Shown: positions 1 to 8,912 of the stretch, one piece after another | How the letters are laid out: each line of letters begins with the position of its first letter | Numbering within the stretch: the stretch's first letter is position 1 | Assembly (NCBI GenBank): GCA_051656605.1 | Contig: JBOGCF010000043.1 | Coordinates: 173,412-237,411 of the forward strand | Direction of reading: 5' to 3' | Length of the DNA: 64,000 bases | Source: UBA12018 sp051656605 | GTDB taxonomy: Bacteria > Bacteroidota > Bacteroidia > Bacteroidales > CAMTPD01 | The notes under the pieces: model-generated | Databases searched by the model: none | What the model saw: only the letters and a program-made list of their open reading frames with translations | What the model was told of the DNA's origin: nothing | Translations under genes and position numbers: made by a program

Positions 1-1626
1 CTTAGGCTTTGACGGAATCTCTCCTATGATTGGAGCGGTAACGTTTTTCTCAACATCACGAATGTCTCTGATTTTCGTATTAAACATGTTGATTACGAAG
101 ATGGCACCTGACGGAACAACTAATGCCGCTACGACTGCAAATAACAATGTTAGCATTTTACGAGGAGATACCGGCGTATTTGTTCCCCATGCCGCATCGA
201 TAATTTTGGCCGAAGGAGCAGTAATACTCATCGATAGTTGTGTCTCTTCCCGCTTTTCGAGCAGATAGATGTATAGTTGTTCTTTGATCTCTTTGTCGCG
301 AATTACACTGCGCAATTCTCGTTCTTGTTTAGGAGTTTCCTTGACACGCCCCGAGATTAGGTTTTCTTTTTTCTTGAGATTCGAAAGAGTAATGCCTAGT
401 GTCTTTTTTAGATTTCCGACAGATTGCACAATGGAGGCATGATGCGCCTCGAGCTCATTGCGTTTGTTGAGCATAACGGGGTTTTGGGCTTTTACCGTAC
501 GTTGCATCTTTTCATATTCGAGTGAGAGATCGTTGTATCGTGCAATCTCCCGATTGAGGGCATCGTCGGAAATTCCCAGATTGGCAGGGATTAGTGCGCC
601 CGGCGTAGAACTATTCAGAAACGCAGACACAAACTCGATTAGTCGCATTTGTGTTTCGGCATCGAGTACTCGTGTTTCGTAGGTGTTGAACTTTTGAAGT
701 GTAAGTCGTGCTTCTTCTTCTACATCAGACAACTTGTTGTCTTTCTTATACGTTTCGATGTCTTTTTCGGCTCCGCCTAGTTCGTTGCGGATAATAATTA
801 GTCGTTCATCAATAAATTCGGCCGTATTATGGGCTACACGATTTTTATCATTGATGGCATCTTCGTTGTAGAGTCGGATGTAGCTGTTGATGATATCGGC
901 CGAACGTTGACGTGATGTGCCCTGCATTGAGATGTTGAGCACAGATGCGTTCTTGTTGGCCAGCGAAACATCGATGCTGTTACTTAACCAAAGAGCGATG
1001 TCATCCGGATTACCAAGTTCGAGTAGGGCAGAGGTATACTCTGACCGGGGATTATGTGTAACAATGGCGGTGCCAAACGGAACTGCAACAGGTTTGCCAA
1101 ACTCGTGAACGGTTTCTGCTTCCGGATTTTTCTCTTCGTCAATGGGTGCGATACTAAAGTGTGATGCCGACAGCACTTTAATTTTGTATCTATAGCTATG
1201 TGTCGGAATTGAGTCGCGTGTAATGTATTTGAGTGTTATCGGTGCATCGGTATATAAGAGTTTGGACTTGAATCGAGACTCGGAAAAGATTGAGACATCA
1301 AGTTGCAAATCTTCTATTACTCGAAGGGCTAGTGTGTTTGACTTAAAAACAAGGATTTCGTTTTCGATGTTATTTGGCAATGTTCCCAGCATAGCCAGGT
1401 CTTGAAAAGCTGCCAGTTCGTTTGCGTTTCCACCTCGCTTGTCGTCGCTAAGGAGCACCGATGCCTGCATCTTATATACGGGAACCGACATCCAGAGCCA
1501 GCCCAAGGCCAAAGCAGGGAAAACGATAAGTGCGACAACAAACCAATGCCATCGTATCAGCAAGGCATCGATCAGGTCGTGAAAGTATAGTTCTTCCTCT
1601 TGCGGTTTATTTTGATAATCTGTCAT
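1..1626 (-). CDS. Wzc/Wzz-like polysaccharide co-polymerase, probable tyrosine kinase (C-terminus outside window)
   Basis: This inner-membrane protein of polysaccharide export is open in frame for 542 codons from the ATG at 1626 to the window edge, so its C-terminus is missing. A Wzz-type N-terminus holds one membrane segment (about residues 24-43, WHWFVVALIVFPALALGWLW). A long, coiled-coil-rich periplasmic part follows. It ends in the GNVR-like stretch ETPKQERELR and a second membrane segment (LTLLFAVVAALVVPSGAIFV). The last visible residues, APIIGEIPSKPK, match the linker that in Wzc/Ptk proteins leads into the cytoplasmic tyrosine kinase. The kinase itself is inferred, because it would lie beyond base 1. 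The Wza-like gene lies 45 bases upstream in the same direction, the usual pairing. The alternative is a Wzz protein without a kinase. Confidence 0.85.
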   Translation of the reverse strand, partial: MTDYQNKPQEEELYFHDLIDALLIRWHWFVVALIVFPALALGWLWMSVPVYKMQASVLLSDDKRGGNANELAAFQDLAMLGTLPNNIENEILVFKSNTLALRVIEDLQLDVSIFSESRFKSKLLYTDAPITLKYITRDSIPTHSYRYKIKVLSASHFSIAPIDEEKNPEAETVHEFGKPVAVPFGTAIVTHNPRSEYTSALLELGNPDDIALWLSNSIDVSLANKNASVLNISMQGTSRQRSADIINSYIRLYNEDAINDKNRVAHNTAEFIDERLIIIRNELGGAEKDIETYKKDNKLSDVEEEARLTLQKFNTYETRVLDAETQMRLIEFVSAFLNSSTPGALIPANLGISDDALNREIARYNDLSLEYEKMQRTVKAQNPVMLNKRNELEAHHASIVQSVGNLKKTLGITLSNLKKKENLISGRVKETPKQERELRSVIRDKEIKEQLYIYLLEKREETQLSMSITAPSAKIIDAAWGTNTPVSPRKMLTLLFAVVAALVVPSGAIFVINMFNTKIRDIRDVEKNVTAPIIGEIPSKPK

Positions 1627-1671
1627 GTAATTAAAGTTTTGGTTATTGAGGTTAAAATAGCATGCTTACAA

Positions 1672-2436
1672 TTAGCGGATAAGCAGTGCGGCAATAGTGG
1701 TAAAGAGAGAGCCGAGTGAAACAAAGAGAGGCATAAAACTGCTGTAATCACCACCGGTAGCTTTGGCTTTGTTGGGTTCTACATATACTACATCGTTTTG
1801 CTGTAGGTAATAAACCGGCGAGGAGAATAAATCATTACTATTCATATTTACCCGATGATGCAGTTGCTTGTTGTTGATCTCCCGAATCACAAGCACGTTA
1901 TTGCGTTTACCGTATACAGTCATATCACCGGCAAGTCCAAGGGCTTCGAGTAGTGTAATACGTTCATTCGGAATGGTAAAGGAACCGGGCTTGGCAACTT
2001 CTCCCAATACGGTGATTTTGTAGTTGAGGTATTTGACCGAAACAATAGGGTCGTGCATGTAGGTTGTAAGTTCTTTCTTGAGCTGATCTACAAGTTGTTG
2101 CCTTGTTTTGCCCGCTACATGAATGGTGCCTATAACCGGAAAGTCGATATTGCCCGTTGAATTGACAAGATAACCTTGCAGTGACTGTGCCGACGATAAT
2201 TGTCCGCTACTCGACTGATAGGCCACGGTGGGCAGATTAAAAGGTAGTGCAGCCGTAGGATCGCTACAGCTTACAACAATAGCAAGTAAGTCATCTTTTT
2301 TGATGACTGCCTCATACTCATTTGCAGAGTTGGAGGCCGATTGGTGCATTGTGTCAATGTCTTTAAAGTACGTAATTTTCTTAGCTGAGCACGAGCACAG
2401 CATCACAATGACCAATGCGAAGGTTAAAATTCTCAT
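1672..2436 (-). CDS. Wza-like polysaccharide export lipoprotein
   Basis: Outer-membrane polysaccharide export protein of the Wza/BexD family, 254 aa. Its signal peptide (MRILTFALVIVMLCSCS) ends in a lipobox cysteine, probably Cys16. Residues from about 40 to 125 form the Poly_export domain, including NSTGNIDFPVIGTIHVAGKT. An SLBB domain follows (KITVLGEVAKPGSFTIPNER). A C-terminal hydrophobic segment (MPLFVSLGSLFTTIAALLIR) replaces the amphipathic helix of enterobacterial Wza. The protein is shorter than E. coli Wza (about 380 aa) but normal for Bacteroidota. It precedes the Wzc-like gene and probably forms the outer-membrane channel docking on it. A promoter-like element lies about 110 bases upstream. 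Confidence 0.92.
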   Translation of the reverse strand: MRILTFALVIVMLCSCSAKKITYFKDIDTMHQSASNSANEYEAVIKKDDLLAIVVSCSDPTAALPFNLPTVAYQSSSGQLSSAQSLQGYLVNSTGNIDFPVIGTIHVAGKTRQQLVDQLKKELTTYMHDPIVSVKYLNYKITVLGEVAKPGSFTIPNERITLLEALGLAGDMTVYGKRNNVLVIREINNKQLHHRVNMNSNDLFSSPVYYLQQNDVVYVEPNKAKATGGDYSSFMPLFVSLGSLFTTIAALLIR

Positions 2437-2543
2437 TGGTGATAAGGTTTGGTTAAAACTAAAACGTCAAAAACGTAATTGAAAATTGCAAGATATACAA
2501 GTGCATATTAATGCGGTTAGTATTTAAAATTGCAATTCATCCG

Positions 2544-2573
2544 CAAAAATAACAAAAAATAAACGAATTCAAA
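2544..2573 (-). promoter_or_regulatory. Bacteroidota-type promoter for the wza-wzc unit
   Basis: On the minus strand TATTTTTG (2551-2544) matches the -7 consensus TAnnTTTG. A TTTG at 2573-2570 lies 18 bases upstream, close to the usual 19-21 base spacing of the -33 element. Transcription would start near 2537 and leave a leader of about 100 bases before the Wza-like start at 2436. Confidence 0.5.
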
Positions 2574-2640
2574 GGTTTGGTTTTCTTTTTGATATTGTTT
2601 GTATATTAAATTGTCATACAGAAATATGTATATGCAAAAA

Positions 2641-2677
2641 GCAAAGGACGTTCAAAAAATTATGAACGTCCTTTTGC
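2641..2677 (-). terminator. Rho-independent-type terminator of the AraC gene
   Basis: AAAGGACGTTC (2643-2653) and GAACGTCCTTT (2664-2674) form a perfect 11-bp stem with a 10-base loop. Read on the minus strand, the stem is followed by a T-rich run (GCTTTTTGC). It lies just past the 3' end of the AraC-type gene and upstream of the wza promoter. Confidence 0.7.
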
Positions 2678-2730
2678 ATAGTTATAATTGGGGTGGATAA
2701 GTTATTTTTATTAAAAACTAGAGTAGACCT

Positions 2731-3594
2731 CTAGTTTTTCTTGTTTCCATATTCAAGCTTTACGCGTAACTGAGATGTTGTTACACCAAACTGCTTTTTG
2801 CAGAACGAATTTAAGTGAGAGGAAGAGGCAAATTGCATTGTCATTGCGATTTGTTTTATAGAAAGATTTTTGTCGCTTAGATACTCCATTAGTTGCGTTT
2901 TCTTTTGTTTATTTATCCATTGATATGGAGTTGAGTCGAACTGTTGTTTAAATGTTCGTTCGAAAGTTTTCATTGAATATCCACATAATTGAGCTAATTC
3001 TTTTGCATTTCTTGCTTTTGATGCATGATAGTGAACATTGGCATTAAAATCATTAGAAGCTTGCATCATATCTGTAATCAAAGGGGCAAGTTCTTCAATA
3101 GTATACAAATGTTTTAGAAGTATGGAAACTTCTTTTCGTTTCAACTCTTGTAGATGATGGCAGCAAATTGATTCTTGTAGGTATCTTTGGACTTGTTCCA
3201 TACATCCTAAAAGTATTGGTTTTATTGGAATTGGGCTCTGTGCTAATTTCAAGGCGTCTATTTGGTTGGTGAGCTTTGCATATTCAGTTTTATAGCATAC
3301 ATAATCAATCCCTTTAAAAGATAACATGATTAGGCTTGCCTTAGCAGGAGCTTTAATCGTAAAACTACTCCCTTTAATTATATGAAACATGTGTTTTGCG
3401 GGAACATGTATTGACGGATTTCCTAAAATGCAGATTTCAACAGAAGATGTGATGGAAAAAATAATCACAGAATATCTTATGTCATTGTGATTAATAGAGC
3501 AATCTGATGCAATTTTTATAAGTTTAAATTCACCTTCTTTATGTTTATTATGATAACTACATTTAGAAGAATTGAATGTTGTATGCATATTCAT
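2731..3594 (-). CDS. AraC-family transcriptional regulator
   Basis: DNA-binding regulator, 287 aa. The C-terminal 90 residues or so form the double helix-turn-helix of the AraC/XylS family: KELAQLCGYSMKTFERTFKQ, then a second half with LSIKQIAMTMQFASSSHLNS and the typical ending FCKKQFGVTTSQLR. The N-terminal 190 residues contain a cupin-like stretch (HVPAKHMFHIIKG, then SFTIKAPAKASLIMLSFKG), a common ligand or dimerisation fold in this family. No known ligand can be assigned. It stands alone, with its own terminator and a -7 element about 50 bases upstream, and diverges from the threonine operon. Whether it controls the export genes, the threonine operon or something remote cannot be told from sequence. 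Confidence 0.9.
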   Translation of the reverse strand: MNMHTTFNSSKCSYHNKHKEGEFKLIKIASDCSINHNDIRYSVIIFSITSSVEICILGNPSIHVPAKHMFHIIKGSSFTIKAPAKASLIMLSFKGIDYVCYKTEYAKLTNQIDALKLAQSPIPIKPILLGCMEQVQRYLQESICCHHLQELKRKEVSILLKHLYTIEELAPLITDMMQASNDFNANVHYHASKARNAKELAQLCGYSMKTFERTFKQQFDSTPYQWINKQKKTQLMEYLSDKNLSIKQIAMTMQFASSSHLNSFCKKQFGVTTSQLRVKLEYGNKKN

Positions 3595-3640
3595 ATTTTA
3601 TATTAGATAGTTCTTATTGTTTTTCGAGCTAAGACTACTG

Positions 3641-3648
3641 CAAAGATA
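3641..3648 (-). promoter_or_regulatory. -7 element of the AraC gene
   Basis: TATCTTTG on the minus strand is an exact TAnnTTTG match, about 47 bases upstream of the ATG at 3594. No clear -33 TTG lies at the standard distance. Confidence 0.45.
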
Positions 3649-3890
3649 TATCATTCATCTCCATGTATATATCTTGATTTAATGCTATAAATAGAAGATA
3701 TAGGACAAACTGTTACAGATTTGCGTCATCTAGTTTTAGATTGGAACAATAAGTTTTTACGCTTATGTTTATAAGCGTATTGACTTTTGCCTTATTGATT
3801 TATTGTTAAATAAGAATAAATGTATGGATCGTTGTGTGGTTTTGTAATTTTTATTGTAATATTGCTTGCGAAATATAAGCAAGCAGGCAA

Positions 3891-4010
3891 ATGAAATGTT
3901 ATTTTGAACATATTTCTTCGATCTTCGCTACACCATGTTCTATGGTGCAGTCTGCTGGCTATGGGCAATGCCCTACATCTACATCCTCGACTTCATCGTC
4001 AACCCTGTAA
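3891..4010 (+). CDS. Possible threonine-operon leader peptide (Thr/Ser-rich)
   Basis: A 39-codon frame starts with MKCYFEHIS and ends with PTSTSSTSSSTL, so ten consecutive codons near the end encode only Thr (4) and Ser (6). The stop codon sits in the loop of the hairpin CAACCC/GGGTTG (4000-4017), 105 bases before thrA. The layout resembles the ThrL leaders that control threonine operons by attenuation in enterobacteria. An alternative frame, 3935-4081 (48 codons, MFYGAVCWLWAMP...), overlaps it and also looks protein-like, so the coding claim is weak. Only one of the two is likely to be real, and possibly neither is. Confidence 0.25.
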   Translation: MKCYFEHISSIFATPCSMVQSAGYGQCPTSTSSTSSSTL

Positions 4011-4080
4011 GGGGTTGTCTATTTCCATATTATCCTCAGACCTATTTTACATGTAGGTACACCTCTCACAAGAGCGGGTG
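4000..4080 (+). promoter_or_regulatory. Candidate attenuator hairpins before thrA
   Basis: Two hairpins lie between the leader frame and thrA. The first is CAACCC/GGGTTG (4000-4005 with 4012-4017). The second is CACCTCTC (4060-4067) with GAGCGGGTG (4072-4080), loop ACAA, one bulged C and one G-T pair. The second is followed by AAATTGAACTATCCTTTTAT, not by a clean T run, so it would be a weak intrinsic terminator at best. Confidence 0.3.
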
Positions 4081-4115
4081 AAATTGAACTATCCTTTTAT
4101 CAATATTTTATTTAT

Positions 4116-6575
4116 ATGAAAATTCTAAAATTTGGAGGAAGCTCGTTGGCTTCATCTCACTGCGTAGATACAATCGTGGCGATTGTAGAAAAAGAAACAA
4201 ACGACCATAAAGTTGTTCTTGTAGTTTCAGCCCTTGAAGGAATCACCGATTTATTGCTTGAAGCCGGGCAACTGGCAGCTATACAGAATCAAAGTTATCA
4301 CACCATTCTTTCCGTGATCGAAAATCGGATGCTCAACTATACGCGCTCTTTACTGCCGGTTATCACTCAAAGTGCTACATTAAGCATGGTCAAACAATAC
4401 ATCAATCAGATTGAAGATATTTGTGATGGGATTTGTACTCTCAAAGAGATGTCGGCTCGTACTTCTGATATGCTATTGGCCTATGGTGAGTTGATAACCT
4501 CGAAAGTCATTTCTGAGCATATGCGAGCAGTGGGTATCAAACATGTGTGGTTTGATGCTCGGGACGTGATCGAGACAGACTCAAACTATGGAAGAGCAGC
4601 CGTACTGTTTGCAAATACAAACCGAGCAATCAGGGAGCGAATTGGGGAAATTACAGAGTCGGTTGTGATAGTTCCGGGGTTTGTTGCTTCAGATGGCAAT
4701 GGAAATACCACAACACTGGGTCGTGGAGGATCAGACTATACGGCTGCATTGTTTGCGGCTGCACTGAATGCTTCCGAAATGGAGATCTGGACTGATGTAA
4801 ATGGTATGATGACTGCCGATCCGCGTATCGTCAAAAATGTAAAAACTATTCGTACACTTTCATACCATGAGGCAATGGAGCTATCTCATTTTGGCGCAAA
4901 AGTACTATATCCTCCGGCCGTACAACCGGTGATGCTAAAGAAAATACCACTGAGAATTAAAAATACATTTGCACCCTCCGAAGAAGGAACCCTTATTTGT
5001 GATCAATCATTAGCCGCAAGTCCGAATGACAACATTTGTGGGATATCAAATAATGCTCATATTGTACTACTCAATCTTGAAGGTACAATCATTGTAGGAA
5101 TTCCCGGATTCTCACGTCGATTATTTACAGCGTTAGCCACACAGAATATCAATGTCGCACTCATCACACAGAGTTCTTCAGAATATTCCATGTGTGTAGC
5201 CATCAAAGAAGAGGACAAAGAAAAAGCTGTTGAGGCGGTGCATGCGGCTTTTGCTACCGAATTTGCAAATGGTACACTTGCTCCGATCAAGGTAGAAACA
5301 TCTTTGGCAATGATTGCTTTGGTAGGTGATAGTATGGTGAATCTGCCGGGGATCAGTGGCCGGATGTTTAGTGTGCTCGGTCGCAATGGTGTAAACATTC
5401 GTGCAATTGCTCAAGGGTCGTCAGAACGTAACATCTCAGCCGTGATTGCTCGCTCCGATTTAAAGAAAGCATTGAATGCTCTGCATGAGCAATTTTTTGA
5501 GTCGGTATACAAACAAATTAATCTATTTGTAGTAGGAGTAGGTAATGTAGGAAGTCGCTTGATGGAGCAACTACGCAAGCAGGCTGCCTATCTGCAAGAG
5601 CACCTTCGGTTACAAGTGCGACTGATTGGTGTATCTAATAGCACAACAATGGTATTTGAAGAAGATGGTATTGAATGGGACAACTGGCGAAATGCCCTTA
5701 GCAACGGACGTCCCATGCAGTTGGATCAATTTGTTGAGCATGTAATTGAGTTGAATAAGCGTAACTCTATATTTGTAGATAACACTGCCTGCGATGAAGT
5801 GGCTAATGTATATGCAACATTGCTTCGAAAAAGTATATCAGTCGTTACCTGCAATAAGATCGCTTGTTCGTCCGATTATACCTCCTACAAGCGTCTCAAA
5901 AGTTTGGCTCAAAAATACAATGCGCAGTTTCTTTTCGAAACCAATGTAGGAGCAGGGCTCCCCGTTATCAATACATTAAATGACTTGCTGCGCAGTGGCG
6001 ACAAGGTCAATCGTATTCATGCCGTACTTTCGGGAACAATGAATTTTGTCTTTAATGAATATGACGGAACCCGCACATTTGCCGAAGTTGTGAAACAAGC
6101 CCAAGACGAAGGATATACAGAGCCCGATCCGCGACTTGATCTAAGCGGACTCGACGTAATGCGCAAGATCGTTATTTTGGCACGAGAAGCAGGCCGCAGT
6201 GTCGAGATGAGTGAGATTCGCAACGATGGCTTTCTTCCCCAGTCGTGTTTTGATGGAGATGTGACACAGTTTTACCACGAATTGGCAAAACATGAAGCAC
6301 ACTTCCAGAAGCTTTATTTCGATGCAAGTGCGACAGGAAAACGCCTCAAGTATATGGCTTCGATAGATGGTGATACCATTCAGGTGGGCTTGGAAGCGGT
6401 ATCTTCAGAGTGCGACTTCTTCAATCTGGATGGAAAAGACAATGCTGTTCTTTTTTATACCAACCGTTACCCCGAGCAACCGCTGGTAATAAAGGGGGCT
6501 GGTGCAGGAGCCGAAGTTACTGCTTCCGGATTGTTTTCTGATATCATACGTGCTGCACGCATTGCACATTCATAA
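4116..6575 (+). CDS. thrA: Bifunctional aspartate kinase / homoserine dehydrogenase
   Basis: This 819-aa fusion catalyses the first and third steps of the aspartate pathway, phosphorylation of aspartate and reduction of aspartate semialdehyde to homoserine. The kinase half starts with KFGGSSLAS (residues 5-13) and carries GRGGSDYTAAL near 203-213. Paired ACT domains follow at about 315-460 (with GDSMVNLPGISGRMF), normally the site of threonine feedback. The dehydrogenase half starts near 466 with the NAD(P) loop VVGVGNVGSRL and contains NVGAGLPVINTLNDLL and VLSGTMNFVFN. The length matches E. coli ThrA (820 aa). It is first in an operon, 21 bases ahead of thrB. No key motif appears damaged. 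Confidence 0.97.
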   Translation: MKILKFGGSSLASSHCVDTIVAIVEKETNDHKVVLVVSALEGITDLLLEAGQLAAIQNQSYHTILSVIENRMLNYTRSLLPVITQSATLSMVKQYINQIEDICDGICTLKEMSARTSDMLLAYGELITSKVISEHMRAVGIKHVWFDARDVIETDSNYGRAAVLFANTNRAIRERIGEITESVVIVPGFVASDGNGNTTTLGRGGSDYTAALFAAALNASEMEIWTDVNGMMTADPRIVKNVKTIRTLSYHEAMELSHFGAKVLYPPAVQPVMLKKIPLRIKNTFAPSEEGTLICDQSLAASPNDNICGISNNAHIVLLNLEGTIIVGIPGFSRRLFTALATQNINVALITQSSSEYSMCVAIKEEDKEKAVEAVHAAFATEFANGTLAPIKVETSLAMIALVGDSMVNLPGISGRMFSVLGRNGVNIRAIAQGSSERNISAVIARSDLKKALNALHEQFFESVYKQINLFVVGVGNVGSRLMEQLRKQAAYLQEHLRLQVRLIGVSNSTTMVFEEDGIEWDNWRNALSNGRPMQLDQFVEHVIELNKRNSIFVDNTACDEVANVYATLLRKSISVVTCNKIACSSDYTSYKRLKSLAQKYNAQFLFETNVGAGLPVINTLNDLLRSGDKVNRIHAVLSGTMNFVFNEYDGTRTFAEVVKQAQDEGYTEPDPRLDLSGLDVMRKIVILAREAGRSVEMSEIRNDGFLPQSCFDGDVTQFYHELAKHEAHFQKLYFDASATGKRLKYMASIDGDTIQVGLEAVSSECDFFNLDGKDNAVLFYTNRYPEQPLVIKGAGAGAEVTASGLFSDIIRAARIAHS

Positions 6576-6596
6576 TTTACACAAATGCTTCTTCTT

Positions 6597-7523
6597 ATGA
6601 AAAAACAAATCAAAATATTAGCTCCGGCTACAGTAGCCAACGTAGTGTGCGGATTCGATATACTCGGATTTGCACTTGACAATCCGAATGACGAGATGGT
6701 AATGCGGCTTATCGACGAACCTGTAGTGCGGATTATTAATAAAGACCATTACAATCTCCCCACCAATCCGCCCGACAATGTAGCAGGGGCTGCACTTCTT
6801 GCTTTGATGGAAGACTATCCTCAGCCCGTAGGGTTTGAAGTAGAGATTAAGAAAAATATCATGCCCGGAAGTGGTATCGGTTCCAGTGCCGCGAGTGCCG
6901 CCGGTGCTGTAGTAGGTGCAAACTATTTGCTGGGCAATCCTTATACACCTGATCAGTTGGTCGGTTTTGCAATGTTTGGCGAAAAGGTTGCCAGTGGTGT
7001 TAAACATGCGGATAATATCACCCCGTGTATCTTTGGTGGTGTTACATTGATTCGTTCTACCGATCCGCTCGATATTGTACCGCTCTCGGCTCCCGATTTG
7101 TATGTAACGGTAGTGCACCCACAGATTGAAGTAAAGACAGAGAATGCTCGAAAGATTTTGAAACAGCACGTCGAACTCAAATCTGCGATTCGTCAATGGG
7201 GCAATGTGGCCGGTGTTGTAGCCGGTTTACTCAAGAAAGATTACGAGCTACTGGGCCGTTCGCTCGAAGATGTAATTATCGAGCCCATTCGGAGTATTTT
7301 GATTCCCGGGTTTGATGACATCAAGATGCAAAGTAAAGCCGTAGGAGCATTAGGCGGTGGAATCTCCGGTTCGGGCCCTTCTATATTTATGCTCAGCAAG
7401 GATGAAGCTACAGCCCAAGCCGTAGCAGAAGTCATGAGTAATGTATACACAACTCTTGCTATCGATTATCATATCTATGTCACCTCTGTAAATACAGTAG
7501 GAGTCAAGGTGTCAGAATTCTAA
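6597..7523 (+). CDS. thrB: Homoserine kinase (GHMP family)
   Basis: ATP-dependent phosphorylation of homoserine to O-phosphohomoserine. The GHMP-family ATP loop is present as PGSGIGSSAASAAGA, near residues 88-102, and the C-terminal GHMP motif as GALGGGISGSGPSIFML. I place the start at the second ATG (6597, MKKQIKILAPATVANV). An in-frame ATG at 6585 would add only MLLL ahead of a sequence that already begins like other ThrB proteins. The length from 6597 is 308 aa, normal for the family. It lies between thrA and thrC with short gaps (21 and 13 bases). Some Bacteroidota use an unrelated ApgM-type homoserine kinase in this position; this is the classical GHMP type. Confidence 0.95.
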   Translation: MKKQIKILAPATVANVVCGFDILGFALDNPNDEMVMRLIDEPVVRIINKDHYNLPTNPPDNVAGAALLALMEDYPQPVGFEVEIKKNIMPGSGIGSSAASAAGAVVGANYLLGNPYTPDQLVGFAMFGEKVASGVKHADNITPCIFGGVTLIRSTDPLDIVPLSAPDLYVTVVHPQIEVKTENARKILKQHVELKSAIRQWGNVAGVVAGLLKKDYELLGRSLEDVIIEPIRSILIPGFDDIKMQSKAVGALGGGISGSGPSIFMLSKDEATAQAVAEVMSNVYTTLAIDYHIYVTSVNTVGVKVSEF

Positions 7524-7536
7524 AAACAGTTATCTT

Positions 7537-8832
7537 ATGAAATACTACAGTACAAACAAGCAAGCTCCGTTGGTCGATTTTCGTGAAGCAACCATTGCAG
7601 GGCTGGCTCCGGATAAAGGACTTTATTTTCCACATTATATACCGCAATTATCCGATTCGTTTCTCTCCGAAATCGAGCATCTTGCCGATGCCGATATTGG
7701 TTATGCTGTGATGCAACCCTATGTGGGTAATACGATTCCGGACGATAAATTGCGAGAGATTATCCGTCAAACGCTTGCTTTTGAGATACCCTTGGTGTCG
7801 GTTACAGAAAAAATAGCATCACTCGAACTCTTTCATGGTCCTACTTTTGCTTTCAAAGATCTTGGAGCTCGATTTATGAGCCGCTGTATGGGTTATTTTG
7901 CGGAACAAATCGATAAACCGATGACCGTGCTTGTTGCGACTTCGGGCGATACCGGTGGTGCAGTAGCAAATGGATTCTATAATGTACCCGGCGTAGAAGT
8001 TGTTATTCTATATCCCTCGGGCAAAGTGTCGGAGGTGCAAGAGCTACAACTCACCACATTGGGCGGAAATATTAGAGCTTTAGGAGTAGAAGGAACATTT
8101 GATGATTGTCAGCGAATGGTGAAAGAAGCATTTGCGGATGCAACGCTTCGAGAGGCCTTGTTTCTCACTTCTGCCAATTCCATTAACGTGGCGCGATGGT
8201 TGCCGCAACAGCTTTTTTATTTTCTAGGGTATAAACAATGGAAGCCTCAGGCAACCCGTCCGGTGGTAGCTGTGCCAAGCGGTAACTTTGGTAACATTTG
8301 CTCCGGAATGCTAGCCAAGGAATCGGGGCTTCCGTTGGGCGACTTTGTTGTAGCTTGCAATGCCAACGATGCTGTTGTTGATTATTTACAAAGCGGCAGT
8401 TATTGCGCAAAGCCAACGGTTGCGACCATTTCAAATGCGATGGATGTGGGCAATCCAAGCAATTTTGTGAGGATACTCGAACTATATGGAAACAACTATC
8501 ATGCAATATACAGACAAATCAAAGGGTATACCATTGGTGATGAGGATACGCTTGCTACTATACGTAGTGTATACCACGACACCGGCTATTTGCTCGACCC
8601 GCATGGAGCGGTTGCCTATCAGGCGTTGAGTCGTTATCTATCCGTCAATCCCGAAGAAGCCGGATTTATACTCGAAACAGCTCATCCTATCAAGTTTGAA
8701 CTGCCGAATGATATCCGTATTCAATGCTCGGCGCAACAACAAGAAGCATTACAACAACTACGCGCAGCCACAAAGCATTCGGTGCGAATATCTCCACAAT
8801 ACGAAGCTTTAAAAGCGTTCCTGTTGCAATAG
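7537..8832 (+). CDS. thrC: Threonine synthase
   Basis: PLP-dependent conversion of O-phosphohomoserine to threonine, the last pathway step, 431 aa. The N-terminal motif is YYSTNKQAPLVDFREA. The PLP lysine lies in HGPTFAFKDLGARF (Lys107), followed by VLVATSGDTGGAVANG and the phosphate-binding AVPSGNFGNI. This is the class of ThrC found in E. coli and most Bacteroidota. It is last in the thrABC operon, and a hairpin terminator follows at 8851-8885. Nothing appears truncated. Confidence 0.97.
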   Translation: MKYYSTNKQAPLVDFREATIAGLAPDKGLYFPHYIPQLSDSFLSEIEHLADADIGYAVMQPYVGNTIPDDKLREIIRQTLAFEIPLVSVTEKIASLELFHGPTFAFKDLGARFMSRCMGYFAEQIDKPMTVLVATSGDTGGAVANGFYNVPGVEVVILYPSGKVSEVQELQLTTLGGNIRALGVEGTFDDCQRMVKEAFADATLREALFLTSANSINVARWLPQQLFYFLGYKQWKPQATRPVVAVPSGNFGNICSGMLAKESGLPLGDFVVACNANDAVVDYLQSGSYCAKPTVATISNAMDVGNPSNFVRILELYGNNYHAIYRQIKGYTIGDEDTLATIRSVYHDTGYLLDPHGAVAYQALSRYLSVNPEEAGFILETAHPIKFELPNDIRIQCSAQQQEALQQLRAATKHSVRISPQYEALKAFLLQ

Positions 8833-8850
8833 TAAATTTAAATAATAGAA

Positions 8851-8885
8851 AAGCGATGAATACTCATTACAGAGATTCATCGCTT
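8851..8885. terminator. Bidirectional terminator between thrC and the first susD-like gene
   Basis: AAGCGATGAAT (8851-8861) and ATTCATCGCTT (8875-8885) form a perfect 11-bp stem with a 13-base loop. It sits in the 80-base gap between two convergent genes and can serve both strands. Confidence 0.7.
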
Positions 8886-8912
8886 ACTTATTATACAGTC
8901 TTACAATCGAGA

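Larger units (their letters stand above)
3649..4115 (+). other. Intergenic region and leader upstream of thrA, with several hairpins
   Basis: This stretch holds no ordinary-sized gene. It contains a 9-bp hairpin at 3758-3779 (TACGCTTAT, loop GTTT, ATAAGCGTA), a 7-bp hairpin at 3863-3885 (TGCTTGC/GCAAGCA), and a hairpin CACCAT/ATGGTG near 3931-3947. Short loops follow at 4000-4017 and 4060-4080. Two small overlapping reading frames cover 3891-4081 and are described separately. I found no exact TAnnTTTG on the plus strand here. Confidence 0.6.

Noticed and set aside
6618..7196. 192-codon minus-strand frame
   Set aside because: It lies fully antisense to thrB, has no recognisable motif, and thrB is unambiguous.
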